Assembly (NCBI RefSeq): GCF_000972845.2
Contig: NC_040015.1
Location: forward strand, 4,166,890 to 4,230,889
Length of the DNA: 64,000 nt
Direction: 5' to 3'
Source: Larimichthys crocea
Lineage: Eukaryota > Chordata > Actinopteri > Sciaenidae
Part shown: positions 32,291 through 44,632 of the stretch, piece by piece
Position numbering within the stretch: position 1 is the stretch's first letter
How the letters are laid out: every line of letters starts with the position of its first letter
The notes under the pieces: model-generated
What the model was told of the DNA's origin: nothing
What the model saw: only the letters and a program-made list of their open reading frames with translations
The model's database searches: none
Made by a program: the position numbers and the translations under genes

Positions 32291-35014
32291 TGCATCTAAT
32301 CAAAGGACAAAATGGGAGGTAGAGAGTGGAGATTTAGGAGTCATTAGACATGCCCACCGACAGCAATCAATGTGTACTGGGAAGAAATTCTGCCAATATC
32401 ACTGTCTTTAAAGACAACCACTGTTTTGTTAAGTGTACATCCTCCTGAATACACATCAATCCCACATTCTCCCATGATTCACTGGGGCATCATTCCTAAA
32501 GGTTATTTATGATGCCAAAACCCAAGTGCCTCAGCTTCCATTATATCAAGAGTGAGGGGGTAGCGCTCCACATTGTGTTCATAAATAATGAACCCATATG
32601 CCTTGTTGCATTAATAAATCATGTACCAGCTGCCTGTGAAAGTGGGTGTAGTGGGAGTGATATGCGTGCAACTGCAGGACAATGTATTAATTGATCATTG
32701 TAACCATTTATCAGCTTGTCTTTCAGCTAAAAAAGAAATCAGAGCTTCTCTGGAGCCAGTCTATTCTTGTAAGAGCAATCTGGAATAATGAAGGCATGTC
32801 CTCATTAACCCAAACATGCACAAGCACTCATGCAGACCATAAACAAATTCTTGAGGCTAGAAATTCAAATAATCAATTAACTTTTGCTCAACCTGACTGA
32901 AATGTTGCATTGATACATGGCGTCACAGGCTGGAAGGTCAGAAGGAAGCAAGAGTTACAGGCTTCAATCTCAATCCCCGTGCAGTGTAAACACAGACAGC
33001 AGATCAGGAGTCTGCAGCCTCAGCTGATGCTTACATTCAGATCTCTCTGCGAGCAATTCATGTTGCAGACAACCACTCTTCTACCTACATCATTTAAATT
33101 AAAAGTTTATTTCAATGTTGAGTCAAGTTTTGAGAACAGAGAAATAATTTTCTGTACAATGTGTCTTAACAGTCACTAGATCTGGATACATAATCTGGAT
33201 AAAGATGGCCAGATGAAGGACTTACTGTAGGCATATTAAGATGAGAGTTAGCCAACTTTCAAACTTGTTGGGCTCTATTTACACCCAGCACAATGCGACT
33301 TGTCTTTGCGTTTCTCATTTTCAGTGCATCCATTGGTATATAAGTTCACCTTCATCACCTTCAGATGCTGTAATGGACATTTGCTCATATGCAGTCACAT
33401 GGAGATGTGAATGGGACAGGCATCTCTGTGATGAGTTCATATTTTCATTTTTTTTTTTTTAATCATGAGTTATGAACGTGGATGTCTATGTGCTCTCACA
33501 TCTATTAAATGCATACAGCATCACACAGTAGCAGAAACCATAAGGGCATCTTAGGAAAAGAATGTGACCCTCATTCTCAATTTTATGTGCGACATAGAAA
33601 CAGACATGGGAGGGATAATTTCTAAATCACATTCGAAAGGCAAAGAAATGTCAAGAGATGTAGCACAGTGACTGTGCATGGAACCCCTGATTTCATTTGA
33701 GGTGCGCGTGTATAGAGACAGATGGCATCAGTCCCAAATCATTGACAGGAAATACAGATGTCGCAACCGGGCAGGATGATCATGAGCAAACGAGCAACTC
33801 TATTTCCTCAGCAAAAACTGTTCACTTCCCCAATTTGCTAAATCCACTGTTTAGATGTGCTAGGTGATTTTAAATACAAATGGTTAAATTCAGTGCAAAA
33901 ATGAGTTGACACACCTGTAAGTGCATCTGCAGCATGCACTTAGACCATGTGCCATACATCGTTTAAATAAGGTATTGCCAATACTTGGGATTAGTTGATT
34001 TTTGTATGGTAACTATTATTTCATGTAATCTGCATTCTTTACTGCACATAGAGGACTGCCTTATCTCGGTTACCACACGTTTAAACCAGCACAAGCAGGA
34101 TGATACATTGGAGGGTCAGGGCAGTATGAGCGATGCGTGGCTTGCTAGATTTTTATCATTTTTTTAAATCACTCTGTCCCTGATGCAAGTAAGCACTAAC
34201 AGCCGCTGGAAACATTTTTCTTTTTAGATATTGCACCATTGTATGTACCATAACACCCTCCCCCACCCCCACATTCCTATATAATCTATTCTCTACAAAG
34301 TGCTGGGACAGAACACTGCAGAGCTTTCGGTAAAAGATGGGATGGATGGGACATTTCTCCTTCAGCTTTAAAAAAGGAAAGGGCAGATGAAGAGCACTCC
34401 AACTGACATATAGTGTCATACATTGTTTATGAGGCGTTTCACTAAAAGAAAGGCTAGCTATACTTTTTCTGTGGCGGCACATGGATAGGACTGGAAGAGT
34501 GAGATTTCTGTAGAAACTTCAGATGGCTAGATATGCTGCTAAGATTGCTTTATTATTATTAAAGCTGATAGATTCTAAAGCTTTATAAAAATGCTCAGAA
34601 TCTATCTTTATCTGTGCGGGCATGTGGCTTCTTAACTACTGGTCTTCTAAGAAGCATACTGACTTTTTTACAGCCTTATTCTACAGTGACCCTGAGGTGA
34701 AAAGTTGATATACCATCAATTATTTAACAAACTGATTAATTGTCAAAAGAAAGTATGAGGTGGCCTCCCACATCCTCCAAGATGGCATTTTTAAAACTCC
34801 TGAGCCAGGGGCAAGATTGCTACAGGCATTGTTTCACAGTTGTGGATGAATATGTCACCTTTAACAGGATTCTCTGGCTCAATTTTTATAATGCTGCTGC
34901 TGATTTAAGTGTTGTGCCACCATTACTGTGGTAGCAGAAATGAGTGCATTCACTGGCAGAGTTATTTGGGTTGATCACAGTCCATTATGGTCCCCTTGAT
35001 TGGCCCGACCTGAA
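32291..35014. other. Block A interior, no gene identified
   Basis: Unique-looking AT-rich sequence shared with block B. Short open frames differ between the two copies because of indels, which argues against coding function. Confidence 0.6.
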
Positions 35015-35090
35015 AATAATAATTACTACATTACATTTTATTTCATAGCTGATGGTTTTATCCAAAGTAACTTACAAAAAAGTGAAACAA
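35015..35090 (+). repeat. Teleost interspersed repeat core, copy A
   Basis: TACATTACATTTTATTTCAT then GGTTTTATCCAAAGTAACTTACA is the core of a very common fish repeat ('ACGCTTTTATCCAAAGCGACTTACA' type). The block B copy is at about 41830-41895. Confidence 0.65.
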
Positions 35091-35894
35091 TCAAGGTACA
35101 GTGCAACATGTCTCCACTTTGTGTTTTTCATATACAAACAAAACAAAAAAACCAACAAACCCCAAAACAACATAACAATATCATTTACAACTACACAGAT
35201 GGGATACAGATACATCCAGTACTACTGACTTGAATACACCAGTTTGCATTGGTAGTTATCGTTGTTATAGATTTATACATTGCTGACATCTTTATATTAA
35301 TATATTTTTTTTCCATTTTCTGTTAAACACACTGAGAGAATAAGTCATTTTTTCCATCATGAATATTTTTTGTACTACATCTAACCACTGACCTTGTCTG
35401 GGTAGGTCCATATCAAGCCATTTTCTTTCATCAGTTTATATTTTCCAGGCATAGAATTGAACATTTCTTGCTAATACCCTAACACACCATTCAATACTGC
35501 ATTGACTCTTTCCCAGAAGACGGCTCAGCTTTCAGCAACTCCAGGAGATATGTGTATGATTTGCACTGTATGCCACATTGCCTTCAGCAGTTTGTTGTCT
35601 TAAGAGCTCTTTACCTGTATCTTAGGTGTGATAAGAAGCAAATAGATTTTTCCAATTCAATTCTCTCCAACTGTGTGACGTTGTCGATGTCTGTTGTGCT
35701 ACACACATGATACCATTCTTCTCAAATCGTGTATCATACAGTAGTTTTAGACTGCGGTAAAGCTTAGAAATATTCCTCAATGTTTTTTGATGGTAGCATT
35801 GATCCACACTTCTACCACTGGATATCTTTCTTCTGGTGTCTTCCTTTTAATTTTTTTTCTCCCTTTTACTTATGATGTTCCTTCTTGATTCTTA

Positions 35895-36360
35895 AGTCAG
35901 CTGGTCCCTCGCTGCTCAAAACTGTGGAGATGACCGTGGGCTTCAGGAGGAGGAACCCTGCCACCCATCACCATATCAACAACACTGTGTGTGCTGTGGG
36001 ATTCTTCAGCTTTCTGGGATCACATTCTCCCAGCACCTGAAGTGGCATCCAACACAGACACTACATCAAAAGGGCCCATCAGAGGATGGACTTTTGCACC
36101 AGCTCAGGAAGCAATTCTGCTTCAGGAGCTGCTGATCCAGTTCTATGCCATCATTCAGTCTGTTCTCTTCTCAGCCATCACTGACTGGTTTGGATCGGAC
36201 ACTGAGAGTCAAGCTCTCCATTCATGACGTACACATGTCCAGAGTCAGGAAAGAGACAGGAAGCATCACTGCAGATCCATCACACCCTGGACACAACCTG
36301 TTCCAACTTCCTTCCTCTGGGTGGCACTACAGAGTACTCTATGCCAAAAGAGTTATGTAT
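35895..36360 (+). pseudogene. LINE RT C-terminal remnant, copy A
   Basis: Translation across frames recovers KTVEMTVGFRRRNPA, FLGITFSQHLKWHP-like, FAPAQE, LLQELLIQFYAIIQSVLFSA and FQLPSSGWHYRVLYAK. These are the order and motifs of the C-terminal part of teleost Rex/L2-type ORF2 proteins. Several frameshifts are present. Copy B reads with fewer breaks. Confidence 0.7.
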
Positions 36361-36488
36361 GTATGTGGTTTACACTGTTTCACCATTTGACTTCGAGGCC
36401 AATTCATCAAGCTTTTAAAAAACAATCAAGACTAAATTGTTATTTGTGGTATAGAACGAGTCAACAGAAAACAGTTTGGTGTCTCAGA

Positions 36489-36498
36489 NNNNNNNNNN
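36489..36498. other. Assembly gap (10 N)
   Basis: Ten Ns interrupt the sequence exactly where copy A of the duplicated block stops. A fixed short N run usually marks a scaffolding join of unknown size. Confidence 0.99.
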
Positions 36499-37239
36499 TA
36501 ATTACACGTTTACAGACAAGACTGACCAGCCTCAGACAAATGGCAAAGGATTTTCAACCAATGGGACCATTAGTGGAAATGGTCACGAAAACTGGTCCGT
36601 CATCAGGCTTCTTCCACCTTTTATTGGTCACTGTGTCCCTGAGGGAAATAACACCGGACCATCCTTTACCAAAGGAGTCCCACAATTCCTTGTGACCAAA
36701 AAAAAGAAATAAAACGACGCAGCGTTCGGTCATTCACAACCAGAAAACATTCATTTATTTAAACAGTGTGATGCAGACTGCAGTAGAGAGTGTGGATACA
36801 GACAGACGTGTTGACGTGATAGCTTTGATCATGAAGTGTGTTGTATTATGGACTGTGGAGCTGCGTTCACACACACAGTAAAAACTGTTTGTAACTGTGA
36901 CATTGAGCATCCTGCAGATGATCATGAAGTTACCGTTGCTGTCATATATCTTTGTCTTTATCCATATGTTATATATGAGTGGACAGGAGGGTGAGCGACC
37001 ATACCAGAGTAACAAACACTTCATTTGACTTCTGTGACAGGTGGACAATATTCATTTATTATTTGAATTCTAATGTTGATATGAAGTCATATTCTTCACC
37101 GGGTTGTCCACGTTTATATTTACTGCATGAAACAACGTTTTGTAGTCCATCTTCTGAACCTTGTAGTTTTACTACAGATCACTTCAATAACATTCGCTGT
37201 TGAATAATGACATAGTCTAAGTGTAAGTGCAGTCGGATT

Positions 37240-37365
37240 CTCTGAACACCGGAATGACATGCAGGAAAGAGCCACAGGTCAGATTTGAACCCTGAGCCGC
37301 CGCGGCAAGGACTGAGCCTTTGTACATGGGGCGGATGCTCTACCGGCTGAGCTAAATGACACCCT
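37240..37365 (-). mobile_element. tRNA-derived SINE, copy B
   Basis: Near-identical to the block A SINE, with the same A-box (TAGCTCAGCCGGTAGAGC) and B-box (GGTTCAAATC) on the minus strand. It was therefore present before the two copies separated. Confidence 0.75.
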
Positions 37366-38029
37366 TTTTTTGGACTATTTGACTGTACCCATAGTTCTAT
37401 GAATCGGCAAGAATGACTTCTTGTAGTGTTTACAGTTGCAGGAGTCTCTGTCTGAATCTGCTCTGCTGTAATAGTTGAGTTTCAACCTCACAACAATTTA
37501 AGACAATTCATTTGAAATGAACACTGCACTCTTGTTAGAGAAGAGGCATCCTATCAGAATACCTACTGGGCACCTTCCTTTGGAGGTGTTCTGAGCATGT
37601 CCAATTGGCAGGAAAACCTGGAGCAGACCAAGCACTGAGCTGCTAAACAACACTGAGGAGAGTGAATTTATGGCCTAGTGATTTCAGGTTGTCAAGTTTG
37701 TCACATATTGTCACATTTTCATCTGTATCAGACCTTAAGGATGAAACCACAGAGATGAAAAGTGTTATGTGTTGAAATGATTTGATTTACTACCAACCTG
37801 TCATCCTCAGGTGTCTGCTATATATCACCTTACAACTGAGAAAATTACTTTGGCTCACTGACAATGCTTACTGGCTTGACTGAAAAGTTTTATATTTACA
37901 AAATGTTGGCCAATTTGGAGAATAAGTGATTTGCAAAGTAAAATCTTTTTTTGAATTCCTCTCTCTCTATATCTATACGCTATGAGTGTCCTGGATACAA
38001 AATAGAATACATCTTTGGCAACACATCTT

Positions 38030-38088
38030 GTCTTCTTGAATTTCCTTTCGGATCAATAAAGTATCTATCTATCTATCTATCTATCTAT
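38030..38088 (+). mobile_element. LINE/SINE 3' tail with short (TATC)n, copy B
   Basis: Same tail as in block A (GAATTTCCTTTCGGATCAAT then AAAG), but with only about 27 bases of TATC repeat (38062-38088). Confidence 0.8.
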
Positions 38089-38994
38089 GGGCATGTCCGT
38101 CTACAAGAACTACATCACTTAACCCAAAAACAACCAACTTACTGACACAGCTCCTTTTATAGTTTCCAGTGGCTTGGATGGATAATTTACTTAAACTTGT
38201 TCTCCAGAGTTCTCTCTGGAAAGTTCAGTGAGTCGAGTCTCAGTCAAGAGATCTGACTTTATTTGCTCACCATTAGCTGCACCTCATTGTCCTAACTGCC
38301 AATCTTTGTGGCCACAAATGATCTTAGAGGTAGATTTATGTTTTTGGCTGCAGAATCGGACATTTAGTCACATACAAGTTCGACCAATTTCATCCATATC
38401 CTTCTTATCTTCCTAGGTGTCCTTTGCAGTTCTGGCATGTCAAAACACTATTCCAGCCATTCTGCATCAGTGCAGTTTCTATATAAAACACTGATTTTAA
38501 ATGTTGTGTTGTAGTTATAACCATGTAGATTGAGACCAAGACCAGAGTGCATTGAAACTGAGACAAGACCAACACTTGAGGGAATAAAACCAAGTCAGGA
38601 CCAAGACCAAGACCAAGGAAGGGTCAATCCAAGTCAATTCAGTTTCATTTGTGTACAGACGGATAGAGAAGAGCTCAGTGCATCATGGGAATTTCCCCAG
38701 CAGTCTAGGCCTATAGCAGCGTAACAAAGAGCTGGTTAAGGACTCACCCGATTCAGCCCTAACTGTAAGCTTTATCAAAAAGGAACGTCAAGACCAATCT
38801 CGTTCTACAACACTGGCTGATGATATTTGAAGATTAAATTGAATGTTGATATTTAGCAAGCATTTTCCAGGTGTAACATAACATGTAAATCTGGGATGTG
38901 TTCATAACAATTACATTTAGTACCTTTATTATTCCCCAAAAATATTTTGGTTTCTGTCCATACGTGCAGTGGAAAATCACCACCAGCTAAACTG

Positions 38995-39045
38995 TCAGCC
39001 ATTCTAGATAGATAGATTCTTTATTAATCCAGAGGGAAATTCAAG
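38995..39045 (-). mobile_element. Second LINE/SINE 3' tail, reverse orientation, copy B
   Basis: AGATAGATAGATTCTTTATT then AATCCAGAGGGAAATTCAAG. The reverse complement is the retroposon tail. The copy B version is one or two bases longer than A. Confidence 0.65.
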
Positions 39046-41825
39046 TCTTTCTGCATGTCTAATCAAACTGGACAAAATGGGAGGTAGAGAGTGGAGATTT
39101 AGGAGTCATTAGACATGCCCACCGACAGCAATCAATGTGTACTGGGAAGAAATTCTGCCAATATCACTGTCTTTAAAGACAACCACTCGTTTTGTTAAGT
39201 GTACATCTCCCTGAATACACATCAATCCCACATTCCTCCCATGATTCACTGGGGCATCATTCCTAAAGGTTATTTATGATGCCAAAACCCAAGTGCCTCA
39301 GCTTCCATTATATCAAGAGTGAGGGGGTAGCGCTACACATTGTGTTCATTAAATAATGAACCCATATGCCTTGTTGCATTAATAAATCATGTACCAGCTG
39401 CCTGTGAAAGTGGGTGTAGTGGGGATTGATATGCGTGCAACTGCAGGACAATGTATTAATTGATCATTGTAACCATTTATCAGCTGTTCTTTCAGCTAAA
39501 AAAGAAATCTAAGAGCTTCTCTGGAGCCAGTCTATTCTTGTAAGAGCAATCTGGAATAATGAAGGCATGTCCTCATTAACCCAAACATGCACAAGCACTC
39601 ATGCAGACCATAAACTAAATTCTTGAGGCTAGAAATTCAAATAATCAATTAACTTTTGCTCAACCTGACTGAAATGTTGCATTGATTACATGCGTCACAG
39701 GCTGGAAGGTCAGAAGGAAGCAGAGTTTACAGGCTTCAATCTCAATCCCCCGTGCAGTGTAAACACTAGACAGCAGATCAGGAGTCTGCAGCCTCAGCTG
39801 ATGCTTACATTCAGATCTCTCTGCGAGCAATTCATGTTGCAGACAACCACTCTTCTACCTACATCATTTAAATTAAAAGTTTATTTCAATGTTGAGTCAA
39901 GTTTTGAGAACAGAGAAATAATTTTCTGTACAATGTGTCTTAACATGTCACTAGATCTGGATACATAATCTGGATAAAGATGGCCAGATGAAGGACTTAC
40001 TGTAGGCATATTAAGATGAGAGTTAGCCAACTTTCAAACTTGTTGGGCTCTATTTTACACCCAGCACAATGCGACTTGTCTTTGCTAGTTCTCATTTTCA
40101 GTGCATCCATTGGTATATAAGTTCACCTTCATCACCTTCAGATGCTGTAATGGTACATTTGCTCATATGCAGTCACATGGAGATGTGAATGGGACAGGCA
40201 TCTCTGTGATTTGAGTTCATATTTTCATTTTTTTTTTTTTTAATTCATGATGTATTGAACGTGGATGTTCTATGTGCTCTCACATCTATTAAATGCATAC
40301 AGCATCACACAGTAGCAGAAACCATAAGTGCATCTTAGGAAAAGAATGTGACCCTCATTCTCAATTTTATGTGCGACATGAGAAACAGACATGGGAGGGA
40401 TAATTTCTAAATCACATTTCGAAAGGCAAAGAAATGTCAAGAGATGTAGCACAGTGACTGTGCATGGAACCCCTGATTTCTATTTGAGGTGCGCGTGTAT
40501 AGAGACAGATGGCATCAGTCTCCAAATCATTGACAGGAAAATACAGATGTCTGCAACCTGGCAGGATGATCATGAGCAAACGAGCAACTCTATTTCCTCA
40601 GCAGAAAACTGTTCACTTCCCCAATTTGCTAAATCCACTGTTTAGATGTGCTAGGTGATTTTAAATACAAATGGTTAAATTCAGTGCAAAAATGAGTTGG
40701 ACCACCTGTAAGTGCATCTGCAGCATGCACTTTAGACCATGTGCCATACATCGTTTAAATAAGGTATTGCCAATACTTGGGATTAGTTGATTTTTGTATT
40801 GGTAACTATTATTTCATGTAATCTGCATTCTTTACTGCACATAGAGGACTGCCTTATCTCGGTTACCACACGTTTAAACCAGCACAAGCAGGATGATACA
40901 TTGGAGGGTCAGGGCAGTATGAGCGATTGCGTGGCTTGCTAGATTTTTATCATTTTTTAAATTCACTCTGTCCCTGATGCAAGTAAGCACTAACAGCCGC
41001 TGAAACATTTTTCTTTTTAGATATTGCACCATTGTATGTACCATAACACCCTCCCCCACCCCCACATTCCTATATAATCTATTCTCTACAAAGTGCTGGG
41101 ACAGAACACTGCAGAGCTTTCGGTAAAAGATGGGATGGATGGGACATTTCTCCTTCATGCTTTAAAAAAGGAAAGGGCAGATGAGAGAGCACTCCAACTG
41201 ACATATATGTGTCATACATTGTTTATGAGGCGTTTCACTAAAAGAAAGGCTAGCTATACTTTTTCTGTGGGCGGCACATGGATTAGGACTGGAAGAGTGA
41301 GATTTCTGTAGAAATCTTCAGATGGCTAGATATGCTGCTAAGATTAGCTTTATTATTTATTAAAGCTGATAGATTCTAAATGTCTTTATAAAAATGCTCA
41401 GAATCTATCTTTATCTGTGCGGGCATGTGGCTTCTTATACTACTGGTCTTCTAAGAAGCATACTGACTTTTTTACAGCCTTATTCTACAGTGACCCTGAG
41501 GTGAAAAGTTGATATACCATCAATTATTTAACAAACTGATTAATTGTCAAAAGAAAGTATGAGGTGGCCTCCCATATCCTCCAAGATGGCATTTTTAAAA
41601 CTCCTGAGCCAGGGGCAAGATTGCTACAGGCATTGTTTCACAGTTGTGGATGAATATGTCACCTTTAACAGGATTCTCTGGCTCAATTTTTATAATGCTG
41701 CTGCTGATTTAAGTGTTGTGCCACCATTACTGTGGTAGCAGAAATGAGTGCATTCACTGGCAGAGTTATTTGGGTTGATCACAGTCCATTATGGTCCCCT
41801 TGATTGGCCGGACCTGAAAATTAAT
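39046..41825. other. Block B interior, no gene identified
   Basis: Corresponds to 32291-35014 in block A. No conserved open frame survives comparison of the two copies. A T-run and small indels are the main differences. Confidence 0.6.
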
Positions 41826-41829
41826 AATT

Positions 41830-41900
41830 ACTTACATTACATTTTATTTCATAGCTGATTGGTTTTATCCAAAGTAACTTACAAAAAAAGTGAAACAATC
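41830..41900 (+). repeat. Teleost interspersed repeat core, copy B
   Basis: TTACATTACATTTTATTTCA and TTTTATCCAAAGTAACTTAC, as at 35015 in block A. Confidence 0.65.
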
Positions 41901-42719
41901 AAGGTACAGTGCAACATCGTCTCCACTTTGTGTTTTTCATATACAAACAAACAAAAAAACCAACAAACCCCAAAACAACATAACAATATCATTTACAACT
42001 ACACAGATGGGATTACAGATTACATCCAGTACTACTGACTTGAATACACCAGTTTGCATTGGTAGTTATCGTTGTTATAGATTTATACATTGCTGACATC
42101 TTTATATTTAATATATTTTTTTTCCATTTTCTGTTAAACACACTGAGAGAATAAGTCATTTTTTCCATCATGAATATTTTTTGTACTACATCTAACCACT
42201 GACCTTGTCTGGGTAGGTCCATATCAAGCCATTTTCTTTCATCAGTTATATTTTCCAGGCATAGAATTGAACATTTCTTGGCTACATACCCTAACACACC
42301 ATTCAATACTGCATTGACTCTTTCCCAGAATGACTCGGCTCAGCTTTCAGCAACTCCAGGAGATATGTGTATGATTTGCAACTGTATGCCCACATTGCCT
42401 TCAGCATGTTTGTTGTCTTAAGAGCTCTTTACCTTGTATGTTAGGTGTGATAAAGAAGCAAATTAGATTTTTCCAATTCAATTCTCTCCAACTGTGTGAC
42501 GTTGTCGATGTCTGTTGTGCTACACACATGATACCATTCTTCTTCTGAAATCGTGTATCATACAGTAGTTTTAGACTGCGGTAAAGCTTAGAAATATTCC
42601 TCAATGTTTTTTGATGGTATGCATTGATCCACACTTCTACCACTGGATATCTTTCTTCTGGTGTCTTCCTTTTAATTTTTTTTTCTCCCTTTTACTTATG
42701 ATGTTCCCTTCTTGATTCT

Positions 42720-43192
42720 TAAGTCAGCTGGTCCTCTCGCTGCTCAAAACTGTGGAGATGACCGTGGGCTTCAGGAGGAGGAACCCTGCCACCCATCACC
42801 ATACTCAACAACACTGTGTGTGCTGTGGGATCTTTCAGCTTTCTGGGATCACAATCTCCCAGCACCTGAAGTGGCATCCAACACAGACACTATCATCAAA
42901 AGGGCCCATCAGAGGATGGACTTCTTGCACCAGCTCAGGAAGCTAAATCTGCTTCAGGAGCTGCTGATCCAGTTCTATGCCATCATTCAGTCTGTTCTCT
43001 TCTCAGCCATCACTGACTGGTTTGGATCGGACACTGAGAGTCAAGCTCTCCATTCATGACGTACACATGTCCAGAGTCAGGAAAGAGACAGGAAGCATCA
43101 CTGCAGATCCATCACACCCTGGACACAACCTGTTCCAACTTCCTTCCTCTGGGTGGCACTACAGAGTACTCTATGCCAAAAGAGTTATGTAT
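42720..43192 (+). pseudogene. LINE RT C-terminal remnant, copy B
   Basis: Same remnant as in block A. Recognisable residues include ITISQHLKWHP, IIKRAHQRMDFLHQL, RKLNLLQELLIQFYAIIQ and HPGHNLFQLPSSG. These match the part of Rex/L2-type ORF2 downstream of the RT palm. Frameshifts remain, so it is not functional, but it is cleaner than copy A. Confidence 0.72.
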
Positions 43193-43320
43193 GTATGTGG
43201 TTTACACTGTTTCACCATTTGACTTCGAGGCCAATTCATCAAGCTTTTAAAAAACAATCAAGACTAAATTGTTATTTGTGGTATAGAACGAGTCAACAGA
43301 AAACAGTTTGGTGTCTCAGA

Positions 43321-43799
43321 AGATTGTGTAGGAAACATTTGTTGAGGCACTCTGAATGCAAATCTAATTCAATCAGGAGAAACAAGTTCATAAACTTAAA
43401 GCTTCACAGAGCCATTTTAGGCTAATGAGCCGTTTGTCACATAGCAACAGCTTCCCACCAGCCGTCATCATCTGCTTTTGCTTTCTGAGAAGCTTGTTGC
43501 ACTGTGGGCGGGAGAGGGAAATAGCAGTGATTGGATGATTCCCTCTAAGTGGGAGTTGGCTGTAGAATTTAAATTGAAGGTGGGGAAATGGTGAGGCGTG
43601 GATAAGTATAGGAGTAGCTCGAGGAATAAACGTGAGTGAAGTAGATTTCAGTTAAGCTCCATTTATTTTGTAATCATACGAGTCATTACCGGATGCCATC
43701 ATCCTAATAGGTTCAATTTGTGTCTAATTATTTCTCACTTACATGAGAAAACAGGACCCATTGTCCCTAAAAACACCAGACAAGCTGTACATTAGATTA
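43321..43799. other. Unique spacer, nothing identified
   Basis: No coding or repeat signal recognised between the end of block B and the next LINE copy. Confidence 0.5.
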
Positions 43800-44632
43800 C
43801 ACTAATGCCCCAAATCCCTCACCAAAACCGCAGACTGCTTCCGCCTCACATCGACAACTCCACCCTGTCTCCATCCCCCCACAGTCGCAACCTCGGAGTC
43901 ATCTTTGACAATAACCTCTCCTTTGAACATCACATAAACCAAATCACCAGAACTGCCTTCTTCCATCTCAAGAACATAGCCCGACTTCGCTCGTCACTCT
44001 CCTTCCCTGCTGCTGAAACCCTCATTCACGCCATCATCACTTCCAGAATTGACTACTGCAACTGCATCCTCTATGGCACACCATCCAAAACTTAAAAAAA
44101 AACTACAGTACATCCAAAACTCTGCTGCTCATCTGCTCACCCACACCCGCACCCGTGATCACATCACTCCAGTCCTCCAGAAACTCCGCTGGCTCCCAGT
44201 TCCACAGCGTAATCAGTTCAAAATCCTCCTCCTCACACACAAAGCCCTCCATAACCAGGCCCCTTTGTACCTCACTGACTTGCTCCATCGCCACAATCCA
44301 TCCCGCGGCCTCCGTTCATCTGATGCAAACCTCCTGACTCCTCCACCCAGGACCAAGCACCGAACCTGGGGTGACAGAGCCTTTTCTGCAGCTGCTCCCT
44401 CCCTCTGGAACTCTCTCCCCAAACACATCCACGACTGTACCAACTTGCCCACCTTCAAATCTCTGACAAAAACACACCTTTTTAAAATTGCTTTTAATGT
44501 TTAATGTCTAATGTGTTTTTTAGTGTACTATCTTATATTGTTTTTATGATTTGATGTTCTTCTTTGTAAAGTGTCTTTGAGTACCTTGAAAAGCGCGTTT
44601 AAATAAAATTATAAAAAATAAAAAAAATGACC
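43800..44632 (+). pseudogene. 5'-truncated L2-like LINE, ORF2 C-terminus and 3' end
   Basis: Two abutting frames give a near-continuous C-terminal ORF2. The first (43805-44095) reads HSRNLGVIFDNNLSFEHHI, then ARLRSSLSFPAAETLIHAII and SRIDYCNCILYG. The second (to TAA near 44504) reads QNSAAHLLTHTRTRDHITPV, LRWLPVPQRNQFKILLLTHK, and WGDRAFSAAAPSLWNSLP. These are hallmark L2/jockey motifs ('LGV.FD..L.F..HI', 'RIDYCN'). One frameshift lies in an A-run near 44093-44101. The copy ends with an A/T-rich tail (AATAAAATTATAAAAAATAA) around 44600. The 5' part, including the RT palm and endonuclease, is absent. Confidence 0.88.

Larger units (their letters stand above)
25913..36488. repeat. Duplicated block, copy A (contains a LINE insertion)
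   Basis: Copy A matches copy B (36801-43320) in direct orientation, ending exactly at the N run. The left arm (25913-26163 against 36801-37040) differs by many substitutions and multi-base indels. The right arm (30279-36488 against 37063-43320) has few substitutions but a single- or two-base indel roughly every 50 bases in places, mostly bases missing from A and often a T. Apart from the TATC run, A is about 108 bases shorter than B over 6.2 kb. It carries a LINE at about 26185-30268 that B lacks. The mix is what one expects from a falsely separated haplotype with noisy consensus, though a real tandem duplication is not excluded. Confidence 0.85.
36801..43320. repeat. Duplicated block, copy B (LINE-free)
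   Basis: Direct-orientation copy of block A without the 4.1-kb LINE. The block A end (GGTGTCTCAGA at 36478-36488) corresponds to 43310-43320. Beyond it copy B continues into sequence not seen after copy A because of the gap. The short segment 36499-36800 after the gap is only patchily similar to the left flank of A. Confidence 0.85.

Noticed and set aside
36499..36712. Open frame of 70-78 codons after the gap
   Set aside because: It starts inside the N run, has no splice signals or family resemblance, and ends in a lysine homopolymer.
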